DNA from: Burkholderiaceae bacterium
GTDB lineage: Bacteria > Pseudomonadota > Gammaproteobacteria > Burkholderiales > Burkholderiaceae_E
Direction: 5' to 3'
DNA: 64,000 nt
Assembly (NCBI GenBank): GCA_023954045.1
Contig: JAMLIR010000012.1
Coordinates: 1-64,000 of the forward strand
Numbering within the stretch: the first letter of the stretch is position 1; each line of letters opens with the position of its first letter. Positions 40,535 to 51,095 of this stretch are shown piece by piece. The notes under the pieces were generated by a model. That model worked only from the letters and a program-made list of their open reading frames with translations, was not told the DNA's origin and made no database searches. The position numbers were made by a program, and so were the translations under genes.

Positions 40535-41026
40535 ATGAGCACCGCGCTGGTGGGCGTGTTGATGGGGTCGAGCAACGACTGGGAAGTGATGCAGCACGCG
40601 GTCGCGGTGTTGCGCGAGTTCCACGTGCCGTTCGAGGCGCGCGTCGTGTCGGCGCACCGGATGCCCGACGAGATGTTCCGCTACGCCGAGCAGGCGCGCG
40701 GGCGCGGGCTTCGGGCGATCATCGCGGGAGCGGGCGGCGCCGCGCACCTGCCGGGAATGCTGGCCTCGAAGACGATCGTCCCGGTGCTCGGCGTGCCGGT
40801 TCCGTCGAAGTACCTGCGCGGCGAGGACTCGCTGCTGTCGATCGTCCAGATGCCGCGCGGCATCCCGGTGGCCACGTTCGCGATCGGCGAGGCCGGCGCG
40901 GCGAACGCCGCGCTGTGCGCGGTGGCGATGCTCGCGGGCACCGACGCCGCGCTCGCCGAGCGGCTCGCGGCCTGGCGCGCGCGCCAGACCGAGTCCGCGC
41001 GCGCGATGACGCTGCCGGGCGCGTGA
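40535..41026 (+). CDS. purE: N5-CAIR mutase (PurE)
   Basis: A 163-residue enzyme moving the carboxyl group of N5-CAIR to make CAIR. It shows [14 protein letters not shown], the catalytic-site stretch VVSAHRMPD and [11 protein letters not shown]. The ATG at 40535 is chosen over one at 40514 because GGAGGATC precedes it at the right distance. Its stop overlaps the purK start (ATGA). Confidence 0.97.
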   Translation: MSTALVGVLMGSSNDWEVMQHAVAVLREFHVPFEARVVSAHRMPDEMFRYAEQARGRGLRAIIAGAGGAAHLPGMLASKTIVPVLGVPVPSKYLRGEDSLLSIVQMPRGIPVATFAIGEAGAANAALCAVAMLAGTDAALAERLAAWRARQTESARAMTLPGA

Positions 41027-42276
41027 TGGACGGCGCCGCGCCGGATTCCCCCGCCATCTCGCGCGCGCCGCGGCGGCACCGACCCCTGCCGCCGCTGCCG
41101 CCGGGCAGCTGGCTCGGCCTGCTCGGCGGGGGCCAGCTCGGCCGGATGTTCTGCATGGCCGCGCAGAGCATGGGGTATCGCGTCTGCGTGCTCGATCCCG
41201 GCGCCGACAGCCCGGCCGGCTCGGTGGCCGACCGGCACCTGCGGGCCGACTACCTCGACGAGCAGGCCCTGCGCGAGATCGCCGCGACGTGTCGCGCGAC
41301 GACGACCGAGTTCGAGAACGTTCCGGCGCGCGCGCTCGAGTTCCTCGCGCTGCACGGCATCGTCAGCCCGGCCGCCGAAAGCGTCGCCGTCGCGCAGGAC
41401 CGCCGTGCCGAGAAGGCGTTCGTCCGCGAGTGCGGCCTGGACACCGCACCCTACGTCGACGTGAACTCTGCCGACGACCTGCGCGCGGCGCCCGCGGAGC
41501 TGTTGCCCGGAATCCTGAAGGTCGCGCGGCTCGGCTACGACGGCAAGGGGCAGGCGCGCGTCGCGTCGATCGCCGAGGCGCTCGCGGCGTTCGACGCGTT
41601 CGGGGGCGTGCCGTGCGTGCTCGAGAAGCGCCTGCCGCTCGAGCTCGAGGTCTCGGTGGTCGTCGCACGCGGCTTCGACGGCCGCAGCGTCGCGTACCCG
41701 GTCGCCGAGAACGTACACCGCGGCGGCATCCTCGCGGTCTCGACCGTGCCCGCGCGGATCTCCCAGGACCTGGCGATGCGCGCGGTCGACGCGACGCGAA
41801 GGATCGCCGATGCGATGGACTACGTGGGCGTGCTGTGCGTCGAGTTCTTCGTGCTCGCCGACGGCGGCCTGTGCGTCAACGAGATGGCGCCGCGGCCGCA
41901 CAACTCGGGCCACTACACGATCGACGCCTGCATCACCAGCCAGTTCGAGCAGCAGGCACGCGTGCTGGCGGGCCTGCCGCTGGGTTCGACGCGCCAGCAC
42001 CAGGCGGCGGTGATGCTCAACATCCTCGGCGACTGCTGGTTCCGGCCGCTCGGCGACGCCCGGCCCAGCGGGGCCCCGCGCGAGCCCGACTGGACCGTCG
42101 TCCTGCGGCACCCGTCCGCGAAGCTGCACCTCTACGGCAAGCGCGAGGCGCGGCCCGGCCGCAAGATGGGGCACGTGACGGTGCTCGCCGATGCGGTCGA
42201 CGAGGCGGTGCGCGTCGCCGTTCAGATCGAGCGCGAGCTCGGCATCGGCCAGCACGGCGTCCCGGTCGGGTCCTGA
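41026..42276 (+). CDS. purK: N5-CAIR synthetase (PurK)
   Basis: A 416-residue ATP-grasp enzyme that makes N5-CAIR from AIR and bicarbonate for Pur[14 protein letters not shown] opens the domain, followed by [36 protein letters not shown] and [11 protein letters not shown]. It overlaps purE by 4 bp, so translation is coupled. The first 27 residues are a Pro/Arg-rich extension not found in all PurK. Confidence 0.96.
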   Translation: MDGAAPDSPAISRAPRRHRPLPPLPPGSWLGLLGGGQLGRMFCMAAQSMGYRVCVLDPGADSPAGSVADRHLRADYLDEQALREIAATCRATTTEFENVPARALEFLALHGIVSPAAESVAVAQDRRAEKAFVRECGLDTAPYVDVNSADDLRAAPAELLPGILKVARLGYDGKGQARVASIAEALAAFDAFGGVPCVLEKRLPLELEVSVVVARGFDGRSVAYPVAENVHRGGILAVSTVPARISQDLAMRAVDATRRIADAMDYVGVLCVEFFVLADGGLCVNEMAPRPHNSGHYTIDACITSQFEQQARVLAGLPLGSTRQHQAAVMLNILGDCWFRPLGDARPSGAPREPDWTVVLRHPSAKLHLYGKREARPGRKMGHVTVLADAVDEAVRVAVQIERELGIGQHGVPVGS

Positions 42277-42293
42277 CCCGGCGCCCGCGGCCC

Positions 42294-43289
42294 GTGAACA
42301 CGAATCCGCGCCCGGCCGACGCGCAGGCGATCGACGAGGCCGCGCGTCGGCTCGCCGACGGCGAGCTGGTCGCGTTCCCGACCGAGACCGTCTACGGGCT
42401 CGGCGCCGACGCCGCCAACGAGCGCGCGGTGGCCGAGGTCTACCGGCTCAAGGGTCGCCCGCCCGGCCATCCGCTGATCGTGCACGTGCTCGACGCTGCG
42501 CAGGCCGCCTGGTGGGCGCACTGGCCGGCGCGCGCGCAACGCCTGGCCGACGCGTTCTGGCCCGGGCCGCTGACGCTGATCCTGACGCGCCGCGACGCAG
42601 CGCCTGGCCACGCCTGCGGCGGGCAGCCGTCGATCGGGCTGCGCGCGCCTTCGCATCCGGTGGCGCGCGCGTTGCTCGCCGCGTTCGCCGCGCGCGGCGG
42701 CCACGGCGTGGCCGCGCCGTCGGCGAACCGGTTCGGGCGCGTGAGCCCGACGCGCGCCGGGCACGTGATCGACGACCTCGGCGACGAAGCGCCGATGGTG
42801 CTCGACGGTGGCCCCTGCGAGGTCGGCGTCGAGTCGACGATCGTCGACCTCACGCGCGAGCGACCGGTGCTGCTGCGGCCCGGCGGCATCGCGACCGCGC
42901 AGCTCGAGGCGGTGCTCGGCGAGCGCCTGCTCCCGCGCGACGCCGGCGCACCACGCGCGTCGGGGACGCTGGAGGCGCACTACGCGCCGGCCACGCCGAT
43001 CGAGCTGGTGAGCCCCGGCCAGATCGAGGCGCGCGTCGCGCAATTGCGCGCGCGCGGCGAGCGCGTCGCGCTGTGGGCGCGCTCCGGTGCCGGCGGCGAC
43101 GCCGAGGTGAGACTCGAGATGCCGGCCGATCCGGCCGACGCGGCGCGCGCCCTGTACGACGCGCTGCGCGCGCTCGATCGCTCGCATTGCCAGCGCATCC
43201 TCGTCGAGCAGGTGCCCGACGACGACGCCTGGCACGCGGTCGCCGATCGCCTGCGCCGCGCGGTCGCCGGCTCGGCGGACCGGCGATAG
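42294..43289 (+). CDS. sua5: L-threonylcarbamoyladenylate synthase (Sua5/YrdC/YwlC)
   Basis: A 331-residue enzyme for the first step of t6A tRNA modification. The YrdC core is at 10-210 (AFPTETVYGLGADA, RLKGRPPGHPLIVHV, AAPSANRFGRVSPT) and the C-terminal Sua5 domain follows SGTLEAHYAPATP. GTG at 42294, 17 bp after purK, is the best start. It ends 11 bp before the convergent stress-protein gene. Confidence 0.94.
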   Translation: MNTNPRPADAQAIDEAARRLADGELVAFPTETVYGLGADAANERAVAEVYRLKGRPPGHPLIVHVLDAAQAAWWAHWPARAQRLADAFWPGPLTLILTRRDAAPGHACGGQPSIGLRAPSHPVARALLAAFAARGGHGVAAPSANRFGRVSPTRAGHVIDDLGDEAPMVLDGGPCEVGVESTIVDLTRERPVLLRPGGIATAQLEAVLGERLLPRDAGAPRASGTLEAHYAPATPIELVSPGQIEARVAQLRARGERVALWARSGAGGDAEVRLEMPADPADAARALYDALRALDRSHCQRILVEQVPDDDAWHAVADRLRRAVAGSADRR

Positions 43290-43300
43290 CTCGCCCGCGC

Positions 43301-44638
43301 TCAGCGATCCTGGGGCTGCACGAGCAGCAGCGGGCGCCGGCAGCCACGCACCAGTGCCTGCGCCGTCGAGCCGAGCAACGCGGCGCTCGCGCCGGTGCGG
43401 CCCAGCGTGCCGACGCAGACCACGTCGGGCGCCTCGCGCTCGATCGCCTCGAGGATCGCGCGCTCGGTGCGATCGTGCTCGAGGAGCTCGACCCGAAGCG
43501 TGCGTCCTCCCGCGTCGCCCGGGAGCAGCGCCGCGAGCTCGGCGCGCCGCTCTTCGAGGACCGCGTGGTGCTCGGCCGCGAACGTCGGGTACGACGGCCG
43601 CCCGTACTGGCCGTCGCGCATCAGGTTCGGGCTCACCGCGTGCACGACGATCACTTCGCCGCCGGGGGGCGCGATCGCCAGCGCGTAGGCGACCGCCCGG
43701 TTTCCGACCGGCGACAGGTCGGTGGCGACGAGGATCCGCCGCACCGCGGGCGCAAGCTGCGAGACCGCGGCGGTGGCGCCGCCCGGAACGACCAGCACGT
43801 TGGTCGGTGCGTCGCGCAGCAGGTCGAGCGAGACCGAACCCGCGAACAGCCGCTCGATCGCGCCGCGCTGGTGCGAGCCGACGATGACGAGGTCGGCCTG
43901 CTCGCGCTCGGCCAGGTGAGCCAGCCGCGCGGCGGGGTCGCCGCCGTGCGCCGAGACGACGACGTCGATCGGCAGCGCGGGCACGGCCCGGGCGAGTCGG
44001 CGCGCGATCTCCTCGCGCAGGTGCTCCTGAGACCGGCCGGGCTCGTCGAGCAGGCCCATCCGCGCGGCTTCGCGCCGGGGGTCGTCGACGTAGGCGGCCA
44101 TCGGCTTGCAGGCGCCGAGCTCGGCGAGGCGCTCGGCGAACAGCACGGCCGCGTCGGCCTGCGGCGTGAAGTCGTAGGCAATCAGCATCCGCAGCGGGCG
44201 CTCGCCGCGCAGCCAGGCGACGAGCGGTGCCGGGTCGCGCAGCACCAGCATCGGCGACTCGGCGCCGCGCAGCGTACGTTCGCAGGTCTTGCCGAGCCGC
44301 ACGCCCGCGCCGTCGCGGCGTCCGATCGCCGGCAGCACGAGCAGCGCGTTGCCGAGGCGCTTCGCCTCGGCCAGCAGCGCTTCGTCGGGCCAGCCGGCGG
44401 GAAGCTCGACGGTCACCTTCGCGCCGAGCGCGCGCAGGCGCTCGGCCGCCTGCGCGAGCTTCTCGCGCGCCGACTGGTCCAGCGCTTCGAGCACCGCTGC
44501 CGGCCCGATCGCCATGCTGCGCGTGTCGAGCACGTGGACCAGCGTGAGATCGCCGCCACTTCGTTGCGCTAGCAACGCGCCGAGCACGCCGGCAGCCTCG
44601 GATCGCTCGCTGAAATCGGTGCCGCAAAGAACCCGCAT
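43301..44638 (-). CDS. Universal stress protein with three Usp domains
   Basis: A 445-residue cytoplasmic protein in which I count three UspA-like units: about 1-138, 145-290 and 300-445. Units two and three keep the ATP-binding signature (VGSHQRGAIERLFAGSVS and VGTLGRTGASAALLGSTAQ); unit one has a degenerate version (LPAIGRRDGAGVRLGKT). Single and double Usp proteins are the common forms. A role in stress or energy limitation is expected, with no direct partner seen. Confidence 0.88.
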   Translation of the reverse strand: MRVLCGTDFSERSEAAGVLGALLAQRSGGDLTLVHVLDTRSMAIGPAAVLEALDQSAREKLAQAAERLRALGAKVTVELPAGWPDEALLAEAKRLGNALLVLPAIGRRDGAGVRLGKTCERTLRGAESPMLVLRDPAPLVAWLRGERPLRMLIAYDFTPQADAAVLFAERLAELGACKPMAAYVDDPRREAARMGLLDEPGRSQEHLREEIARRLARAVPALPIDVVVSAHGGDPAARLAHLAEREQADLVIVGSHQRGAIERLFAGSVSLDLLRDAPTNVLVVPGGATAAVSQLAPAVRRILVATDLSPVGNRAVAYALAIAPPGGEVIVVHAVSPNLMRDGQYGRPSYPTFAAEHHAVLEERRAELAALLPGDAGGRTLRVELLEHDRTERAILEAIEREAPDVVCVGTLGRTGASAALLGSTAQALVRGCRRPLLLVQPQDR

Positions 44639-44706
44639 CGCGCCGTCCCCTTCTTCGTCGTTCGGGCAATTCTAGGCCGGCCGTCGCCGCGCCGACCGCG
44701 ATTGGG

Positions 44707-45513
44707 TCAAGGTCGCGGCAGATCCGCCGCGAGGCCGAGCCGGCGCAGGAAGTCCACGCTCGCCGAGATCACTTCGTCGGGACGGTCGAGGTGCGGGCTG
44801 TGGCGGCAACCAGGCAGCTTCAGCAGGCGGGTGCCGGGGCGCAACTCGGCGATCCGCTCGATCTGGCGCATCGTCCCGTACTGATCGTCCTCGCCCTGAA
44901 CGGCGAGGATCGGACAGCGCGATGCCGAGACCTCGGCCTCGATGTTCCACGACGCGAATGCGTCGGAGAGCCAGACATCGCTCCAGCGGCGGAACATCGC
45001 GTCGACGTCGCCGTGATGGCGGGCCAGGCGCTCGCGCAATCCGGCGTCGCGGAAGTCGCGCGTGACGGCCGCGATCGACTCGACGCAGACCGGCTCGACG
45101 AAGAGGTGCGGCGCCAGCGCGACCACGGCGCGCGCCACTTCCGGAAAGCGGCCGGCGTGGATCAACGCGATCGACGCACCGTCGCTGTGGCCGAAGAGCA
45201 CCGGCTGGTCGACTCCGAATGCGCCGAGCACGGAGGGCAGCGTGCCGACGGCCTCGTCGTGCATGAAGCGCGGCGAGAACGGGCCCGCGGGCGGGTCGGA
45301 GGCGCCATGGCCGGGGCGCGAATAGACGAGCCCCGGCATTGCGGCTTCGGCGCAGAGCCGGTCGGGAAAGCCGCGCCACATGCTCACGCTGCCGAGCCCT
45401 TCGTGCAGGAACACCAGCGCCGGCTCGCCAGCGGCGATCGTGCCGATCGTCCGGCACTCGATCCGCCGACCGTCGACGGTCGCGAGCCCGCGTTCGGTCG
45501 CGGAGCGTTTCAT
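44707..45513 (-). CDS. Alpha/beta hydrolase, probably of the benzoate (box) gene group
   Basis: A 268-residue hydrolase. The oxyanion stretch FLHEGLGS, the nucleophile elbow GHSDGAS (serine about 96), a late aspartate and the histidine near CRHSPHLDRPDEV are present. It diverges from boxR by 27 bp, and box gene clusters often contain such a hydrolase, so a thioester or ring-cleavage product in benzoyl-CoA oxidation is a plausible substrate. On its strand TATAACT lies just before the ATG, so the message may be leaderless. Confidence 0.85.
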   Translation of the reverse strand: MKRSATERGLATVDGRRIECRTIGTIAAGEPALVFLHEGLGSVSMWRGFPDRLCAEAAMPGLVYSRPGHGASDPPAGPFSPRFMHDEAVGTLPSVLGAFGVDQPVLFGHSDGASIALIHAGRFPEVARAVVALAPHLFVEPVCVESIAAVTRDFRDAGLRERLARHHGDVDAMFRRWSDVWLSDAFASWNIEAEVSASRCPILAVQGEDDQYGTMRQIERIAELRPGTRLLKLPGCRHSPHLDRPDEVISASVDFLRRLGLAADLPRP

Positions 45514-45540
45514 GAGTTATATTGCAGTTCGTCGTCCAAC

Positions 45541-46476
45541 ATGGCCTTATCTTGCATGGCATCGGCGCCGCTGGGCAAATCACAGGACGAGGCCGGTTTC
45601 CTGGCCGCGCTCGGGCGGCGCGTGCGCGAGCGCCGCGAGGAAGCCGCGCTCACGCGCAGGCGCCTGTCGGAGCTCTCGGGCCTGTCCGAGCGCTACCTCG
45701 CGCAGCTCGAATCCGGTGACGGCAACATCTCGATCCTGCTGATCCGGCGCGTCGCCGAGGCGCTGCACTGCTCGCTCGAGCAGCTGCTCAGCGACCAGGC
45801 CGTCGACCCCGAGATCGCGACGGCGCTCGAGGTGTTGCGCACGCTCGAGCCCGGGCAGCGGCACCAGGCGGTCGCGACGCTGCAGCAGCGTTTCGGCGAG
45901 ATGAGCCGCGAGCGCGCGCGGCGCATCGCGCTGGTCGGCCTGCGCGGTGCCGGAAAGTCGACGCTCGGCGCGAAGCTCGCCGCGCGGCTCAAGGTGCCGT
46001 TCTTCGAGCTCGACCAGCAGATCGAGCGCGAGCTCGGCGCCGGCCTCGAGAGCATCTTCTCGATGTACGGGCAGGACACCTATCGCGAGGCCGAGCGCCG
46101 CGTGCTCGATCGCCTCACGCGGACCCATCGCCGCTGCGTCATCGCCACCGGCGGATCGCTGGTGCTCGAGCCGCGCACCTACGAGCTGCTGCGCGAGCGC
46201 TGCCTGACGATCTGGCTGAAGGCCTCGCCCGAGGAGCACATGGACCGGGTGATCGCGCAGGGCGACCTGCGGCCGATCCGGGGACGCGACCACGCGATGG
46301 CCGAGCTGCGCACGATCCTGAAGCAGCGCGACCGGCTCTACGCGCTGGCCGATGCGGCGGTCGACACCACCGGCACCGGCGAGGCCGAAAGCCTGAAGCG
46401 CCTGGTCCAGGTGATCGCGGCCGCCAGCCCGCTGGCCGGGTCTTCGGCGCGCGAGGCGCCCGCCGCCCAGGACTGA
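45541..46476 (+). CDS. boxR: BoxR/BzdR-like regulator (HTH plus shikimate kinase-like domain)
   Basis: A 311-residue regulator combining a Cro/cI-type HTH (about 20-85, RLSELSGLSERYLAQLESGDGN) with a shikimate-kinase-like domain (Walker A GLRGAGKS at 133-140, ATGGSLVLEP near 203). This domain pair is the hallmark of BzdR/BoxR, which sense benzoyl-CoA and repress benzoate genes. The start may be 45541 or 45556; neither has a clear Shine-Dalgarno. TATTGCA at 45520-45526 is repeated before the benzoate-CoA ligase (47020-47026). Confidence 0.92.
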   Translation: MALSCMASAPLGKSQDEAGFLAALGRRVRERREEAALTRRRLSELSGLSERYLAQLESGDGNISILLIRRVAEALHCSLEQLLSDQAVDPEIATALEVLRTLEPGQRHQAVATLQQRFGEMSRERARRIALVGLRGAGKSTLGAKLAARLKVPFFELDQQIERELGAGLESIFSMYGQDTYREAERRVLDRLTRTHRRCVIATGGSLVLEPRTYELLRERCLTIWLKASPEEHMDRVIAQGDLRPIRGRDHAMAELRTILKQRDRLYALADAAVDTTGTGEAESLKRLVQVIAAASPLAGSSAREAPAAQD

Positions 46477-46479
46477 CGT

Positions 46480-46947
46480 TCAGGCCTCGACCGCGGCCGC
46501 GCGCGCCTGTTCGAGCCAGCCGCGCATCCACGCGACCGCCGCTTCCTCGGGCAATTCGCTTCCAGCGGAGTCGATCGTCGCGCGCTCGCCGATGCGGCGC
46601 GCGCCGAGTTCGGCCAGCAGCTGGTCGAAGCGCAGGCCGCCGTGGGCGAACGTGTCGGCGAACGTGCTGTCGCCGAGCGCGATCACGCCGTAGCGCACCG
46701 CCGACAGGTCGGGGCGCCGCGCCTGCAGCGCCTCGAACAGCTCGCGCGCGTTGTCGGGGACGTCGCCGTGGCCGTAGGTCGACGTGCAGACGAGGAAGAC
46801 CGCGTCGCGCCGGAAGACCTCCGGACCGAGGTCGTCCATCGGCGTGACGGTGATCAGCGTGTCTTCGTCGCCGAAACCGAGCTCGAGCTCCTGCGCCACC
46901 AGTTGCGCGTTGCCGGTCATCGTGCCGACCAGGATCTCCACGTGCAT
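46480..46947 (-). CDS. Flavodoxin domain protein (MioC-like)
   Basis: A 155-residue FMN-binding electron carrier. The phosphate loop is GTMTGNAQLVA (8-18), with TSTYGHGDVPDNA and GVIALGDSTFADTF giving the ring-binding loops. It is convergent with boxR (3-bp gap) and divergent from the benzoate-CoA ligase. It might supply electrons to an oxygenase, but no partner enzyme lies beside it. Confidence 0.9.
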   Translation of the reverse strand: MHVEILVGTMTGNAQLVAQELELGFGDEDTLITVTPMDDLGPEVFRRDAVFLVCTSTYGHGDVPDNARELFEALQARRPDLSAVRYGVIALGDSTFADTFAHGGLRFDQLLAELGARRIGERATIDSAGSELPEEAAVAWMRGWLEQARAAAVEA

Positions 46948-47147
46948 GCCGATCGCCTCGTCCGTTCTTGATGCAGGATAATGCCGCGCAATGTCGGGTT
47001 GGGGCAGTTTATTGCATTGCGAGGGCGCCTCGGCTAACGTCCCTGCTCGCCGCGAGTGCTTGCGGCGCCGGGGTGCCGCGCACGCGCCCGCCGCGCGCGC
47101 ATCCGCGCGATAATCCGCACCACCACCGAGGACCCAGGAGAACTGCC

Positions 47148-48770
<1,623 letters not shown>

Positions 48771-48792
48771 CGCGCCGCGGATCGGGCGACCC

Positions 48793-49443
48793 ATGCGAAC
48801 CGACCCGCGCTTTCCGGGCCTGCGCATCGTCGACCATCCGCTGGTGCAGCACAAGCTGACGCACATGCGCGACCGCGGCGCGTCGACGCGGACCTTCCGC
48901 GAGCTGCTGCGCGAGATCGCGATGCTGATGGGCTACGAGGTCACGCGCGACCTGCCGCTGGCGACACGCTCGATCCAGACCCCGCTGGCGTCGATGGACG
49001 CGCCGGTGATCGCCGGCAAGAAGGTCGCGATCGTTCCGGTGCTTCGCGCCGGCCTCGGCATGGCCGACGGGCTGCTCGAGCTGGTTCCGTCGGCGCGCGT
49101 GGGGCACATCGGGCTTTACCGCGGCGAGGGCCACCGGCCCGTCGAGTACTACGCGAGGCTTCCCGAGGTCGAGGGCCGCCTGTTCATCGTCTGCGATCCG
49201 ATGCTGGCGACCGGCCGGTCGGCCGCGCATGCGGTGCGATTGCTTCTCGAGCGGGGCGTCGCGCCCTCGTCGATCCGCTTCCTGGCGCTGGTGGCGGCAC
49301 CCGAAGGGATGGCGGTCTTCCAGCAGGCCCACCCCGGCGTGCCGGTGTACGTCGCGGCGCTCGACAGCCACCTGGACGAGCGCGACTACATCGTGCCCGG
49401 CCTGGGCGACGCGGGCGACCGGATCTTCGGCACCCGGAACTGA
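48793..49443 (+). CDS. upp: Uracil phosphoribosyltransferase
   Basis: A 216-residue pyrimidine salvage enzyme converting uracil and PRPP to [31 protein letters not shown] and the PRPP loop [16 protein letters not shown] are diagnostic. It lies 22 bp after the ligase and 20 bp before a maoC-like gene, so it may be transcribed with them although its function is unrelated. Confidence 0.97.
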   Translation: MRTDPRFPGLRIVDHPLVQHKLTHMRDRGASTRTFRELLREIAMLMGYEVTRDLPLATRSIQTPLASMDAPVIAGKKVAIVPVLRAGLGMADGLLELVPSARVGHIGLYRGEGHRPVEYYARLPEVEGRLFIVCDPMLATGRSAAHAVRLLLERGVAPSSIRFLALVAAPEGMAVFQQAHPGVPVYVAALDSHLDERDYIVPGLGDAGDRIFGTRN

Positions 49444-49463
49444 TTTCCCCCTGGAGAACGAGG

Positions 49464-49919
49464 ATGCGCGTGTTCGAAAGCCTGACCGAGCTGAAGCCGC
49501 TGGTGGGACAGGAGATCGCCGTCAGCGACTGGGTCGAGATGACCCAGCAGCGCATCGACCAGTTCGCCGAGGCGACCGGCGACCACCAGTGGATCCACGT
49601 CGATCCGCAGCGCGCCGCCGCCGGCCCGTTCGGCGCGACGATCGCCCACGGGTTCCTGACGCTGTCGATGCTCCCGATGTTCGCGGAGAGCGCGATCGAG
49701 TTCCGCAACGTGCGGATGAGCGTCAACTACGGACTGAATCGCGTGCGCTTCACGTCGCCGGTGCCGGTGGGCAGCGAACTGCGCGCCCGCTTCAGGCTGG
49801 TCGCGGTCGACGACATCGCGGACGACGGCGTGCAGGTGACGACCGAGGTCACGATCGAGCGCAAGGGCAGCGACCGGCCCGTCTGCGTCGCCGAGTCCAT
49901 CGCGCGCCGCTACGCGTAG
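49464..49919 (+). CDS. MaoC-like (R)-specific enoyl-CoA hydratase family protein
   Basis: A 151-residue hot-dog fold protein. The hydratase dyad motif appears as ATGDHQWIHVDPQRA (about 33-47), and GATIAHGFLTLSML plus YGLNRVRF match MaoC/NodN-like hydratases. GGAGAACGAGG precedes the ATG. Its last four codons and stop (49908-49919) form the outer end of the giant inverted repeat, so the natural C-terminus may have been altered. Confidence 0.9.
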   Translation: MRVFESLTELKPLVGQEIAVSDWVEMTQQRIDQFAEATGDHQWIHVDPQRAAAGPFGATIAHGFLTLSMLPMFAESAIEFRNVRMSVNYGLNRVRFTSPVPVGSELRARFRLVAVDDIADDGVQVTTEVTIERKGSDRPVCVAESIARRYA

Positions 49920-50299
49920 GGCCCCGACGGGGGCGCCTGGCTGCGCCCGGCCCGCGCCTCGGGGCCGAGCCGCAGGGGCGGCGTTTGGGCCGGCCGGCGT
50001 CGGCGCCGGGTGGCCGTGGGGGTCAGCCCGCGAAGGCGCTGTCCTACGGAAACGCTTGGTCGCTCACGCGGAGCCCGGACCGTCGGCCCCAACTCGGTCG
50101 CTTCGCTCCCTCAGACAGGGGCCGACTCGCGCTTCGCGCGTCCGGTCTCCGCTTCGCTCCCGCGCCAGCGCCTACGCGGGCTGATCCCCACGGCCACCCG
50201 GCGCCGACGCCGGCCGGCCCAAACGCCGCCCCTGCGGCTCGGCCCCAAGGCGCGGGCCGGGCGCAGCCAGGCGCCCCCGTCGGGGCCCTACACGTAGCG
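49908..50299. repeat. Giant inverted repeat, two 134-bp arms
   Basis: Left arm 49908-50041 and right arm 50166-50299 are reverse complements over 134 bp with 4 mismatches that I count. The 124-bp centre has nested inverted repeats: 50068-50080 with 50140-50152 (one mismatch) and GTCGGCCCC at 50082-50090 with GGGGCCGAC at 50118-50126. The whole 392 bp could form one long hairpin. The left arm includes the maoC stop. There is no transposase frame and no T run. It lies directly before the restriction island. Confidence 0.93.
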
Positions 50300-50457
50300 G
50301 CGTGATGCAGCGTGGCGGCCGGTCGGGCGGCCAGCCTGAAACCGGGAAAATCTGGCGCAAATGAGGTAATGACGCCTCTAGGTACCGCATTCCAGACGAT
50401 CCAGCGCGCGGGATCATGGCGGCACGCGGAGTTTTGTAGAAATGCCGTTACGCCGTA
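50300..50457. other. Intergenic stretch at the island edge
   Basis: No coding frame with typical codon use and no recognised element was seen between the inverted repeat and the island promoter. Base composition shifts here from very GC-rich to moderate. No direct repeat matching the other end of the island (around 61530-61650) was found by eye. Confidence 0.5.
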
Positions 50458-50486
50458 TTGACACAGCCAGATCGCCAGCCTACGAT
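50458..50486 (+). promoter_or_regulatory. Promoter of the restriction island
   Basis: TTGACA (50458-50463), a 17-bp spacer and TACGAT (50481-50486) form a strong sigma-70 promoter about 40 bp before the first island gene. It is flanked by GTTACG (50447-50452) and CGTAAC (50505-50510), inverted copies that could be a regulator's sites. Confidence 0.75.
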
Positions 50487-50525
50487 GGCGAACATTACAG
50501 ATGTCGTAACAGCGTTTTTGCATAA

Positions 50526-51095
50526 ATGCGCCTAGGTGAGCTTGCAGAGGTACAGATGGGCTTCCCCTTCCGGTCGCGCCTCGAGCACGACCCGGAGGGC
50601 GATGTCGCGGTCGTGCAGATGAAGGACATCGACGACGCCAACCTGCTGCATGCCGAGGAGACCGTCCGAGTAACCCTACCCAAGGGGAAGACCCACCACC
50701 TGCTGCGCGCGGGCGATCTGCTGTTCCGCTCGCGCGGCCGCAGCAATGGCGCGGCCCTGGTGCTGGAAGGCGTCGGGCCAGCGGTACTGTCGGCGCCGAT
50801 GCTGCTGATCCGGCCCCACGGCGTGCTGCCCGCCTATCTCTGCTGGCACCTCAACGCGCCGGCCACTCAGGCCCAGCTGGCGGCGCTGGCCGAAGGCACG
50901 TCGGTGCGGATGATCAGCGCCGAAGCCCTGAAGGCGCTGGACGTGCCGCTGCCCTCGCTGGCCAGGCAGCAGCAGATCGTGCAGGCCGCGGCGCTCGCCG
51001 AACAAGAACAAGCGCTGCTGGCCCGGATCGCCACGCTGCGCCAGCGTCTGACCGCCCACATCCTGATGAAGTTCGCCCACGAGGCCACCCCATGA
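50526..51095 (+). CDS. Half-size type I specificity subunit (HsdS-like)
   Basis: A 189-residue protein with one target-recognition-like domain (about 1-145: MRLGELAEVQMGFPFRSR, LRAGDLLFRSRGRSNGAALV) and one helical conserved region (about 150-185: PSLARQQQIVQAAALAEQEQALLARI). A full HsdS has two of each, and one is present further on (53667). Its stop overlaps hsdM by 4 bp. Two half subunits could dimerise to read a symmetric site, or it may be an old truncated copy. No Shine-Dalgarno is obvious. Confidence 0.8.
   Translation: MRLGELAEVQMGFPFRSRLEHDPEGDVAVVQMKDIDDANLLHAEETVRVTLPKGKTHHLLRAGDLLFRSRGRSNGAALVLEGVGPAVLSAPMLLIRPHGVLPAYLCWHLNAPATQAQLAALAEGTSVRMISAEALKALDVPLPSLARQQQIVQAAALAEQEQALLARIATLRQRLTAHILMKFAHEATP

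Noticed and set aside
50010-50297. Open frame of about 95 codons inside the giant inverted repeat
   Set aside because: It exists only because the arms are GC-rich and lack stops; the same residues recur in the opposite arm, and there is no ribosome-binding site.
49908-50299. Insertion sequence or CRISPR array
   Set aside because: No transposase frame, no target-site duplication seen, and only one inverted pair instead of regularly spaced direct repeats.
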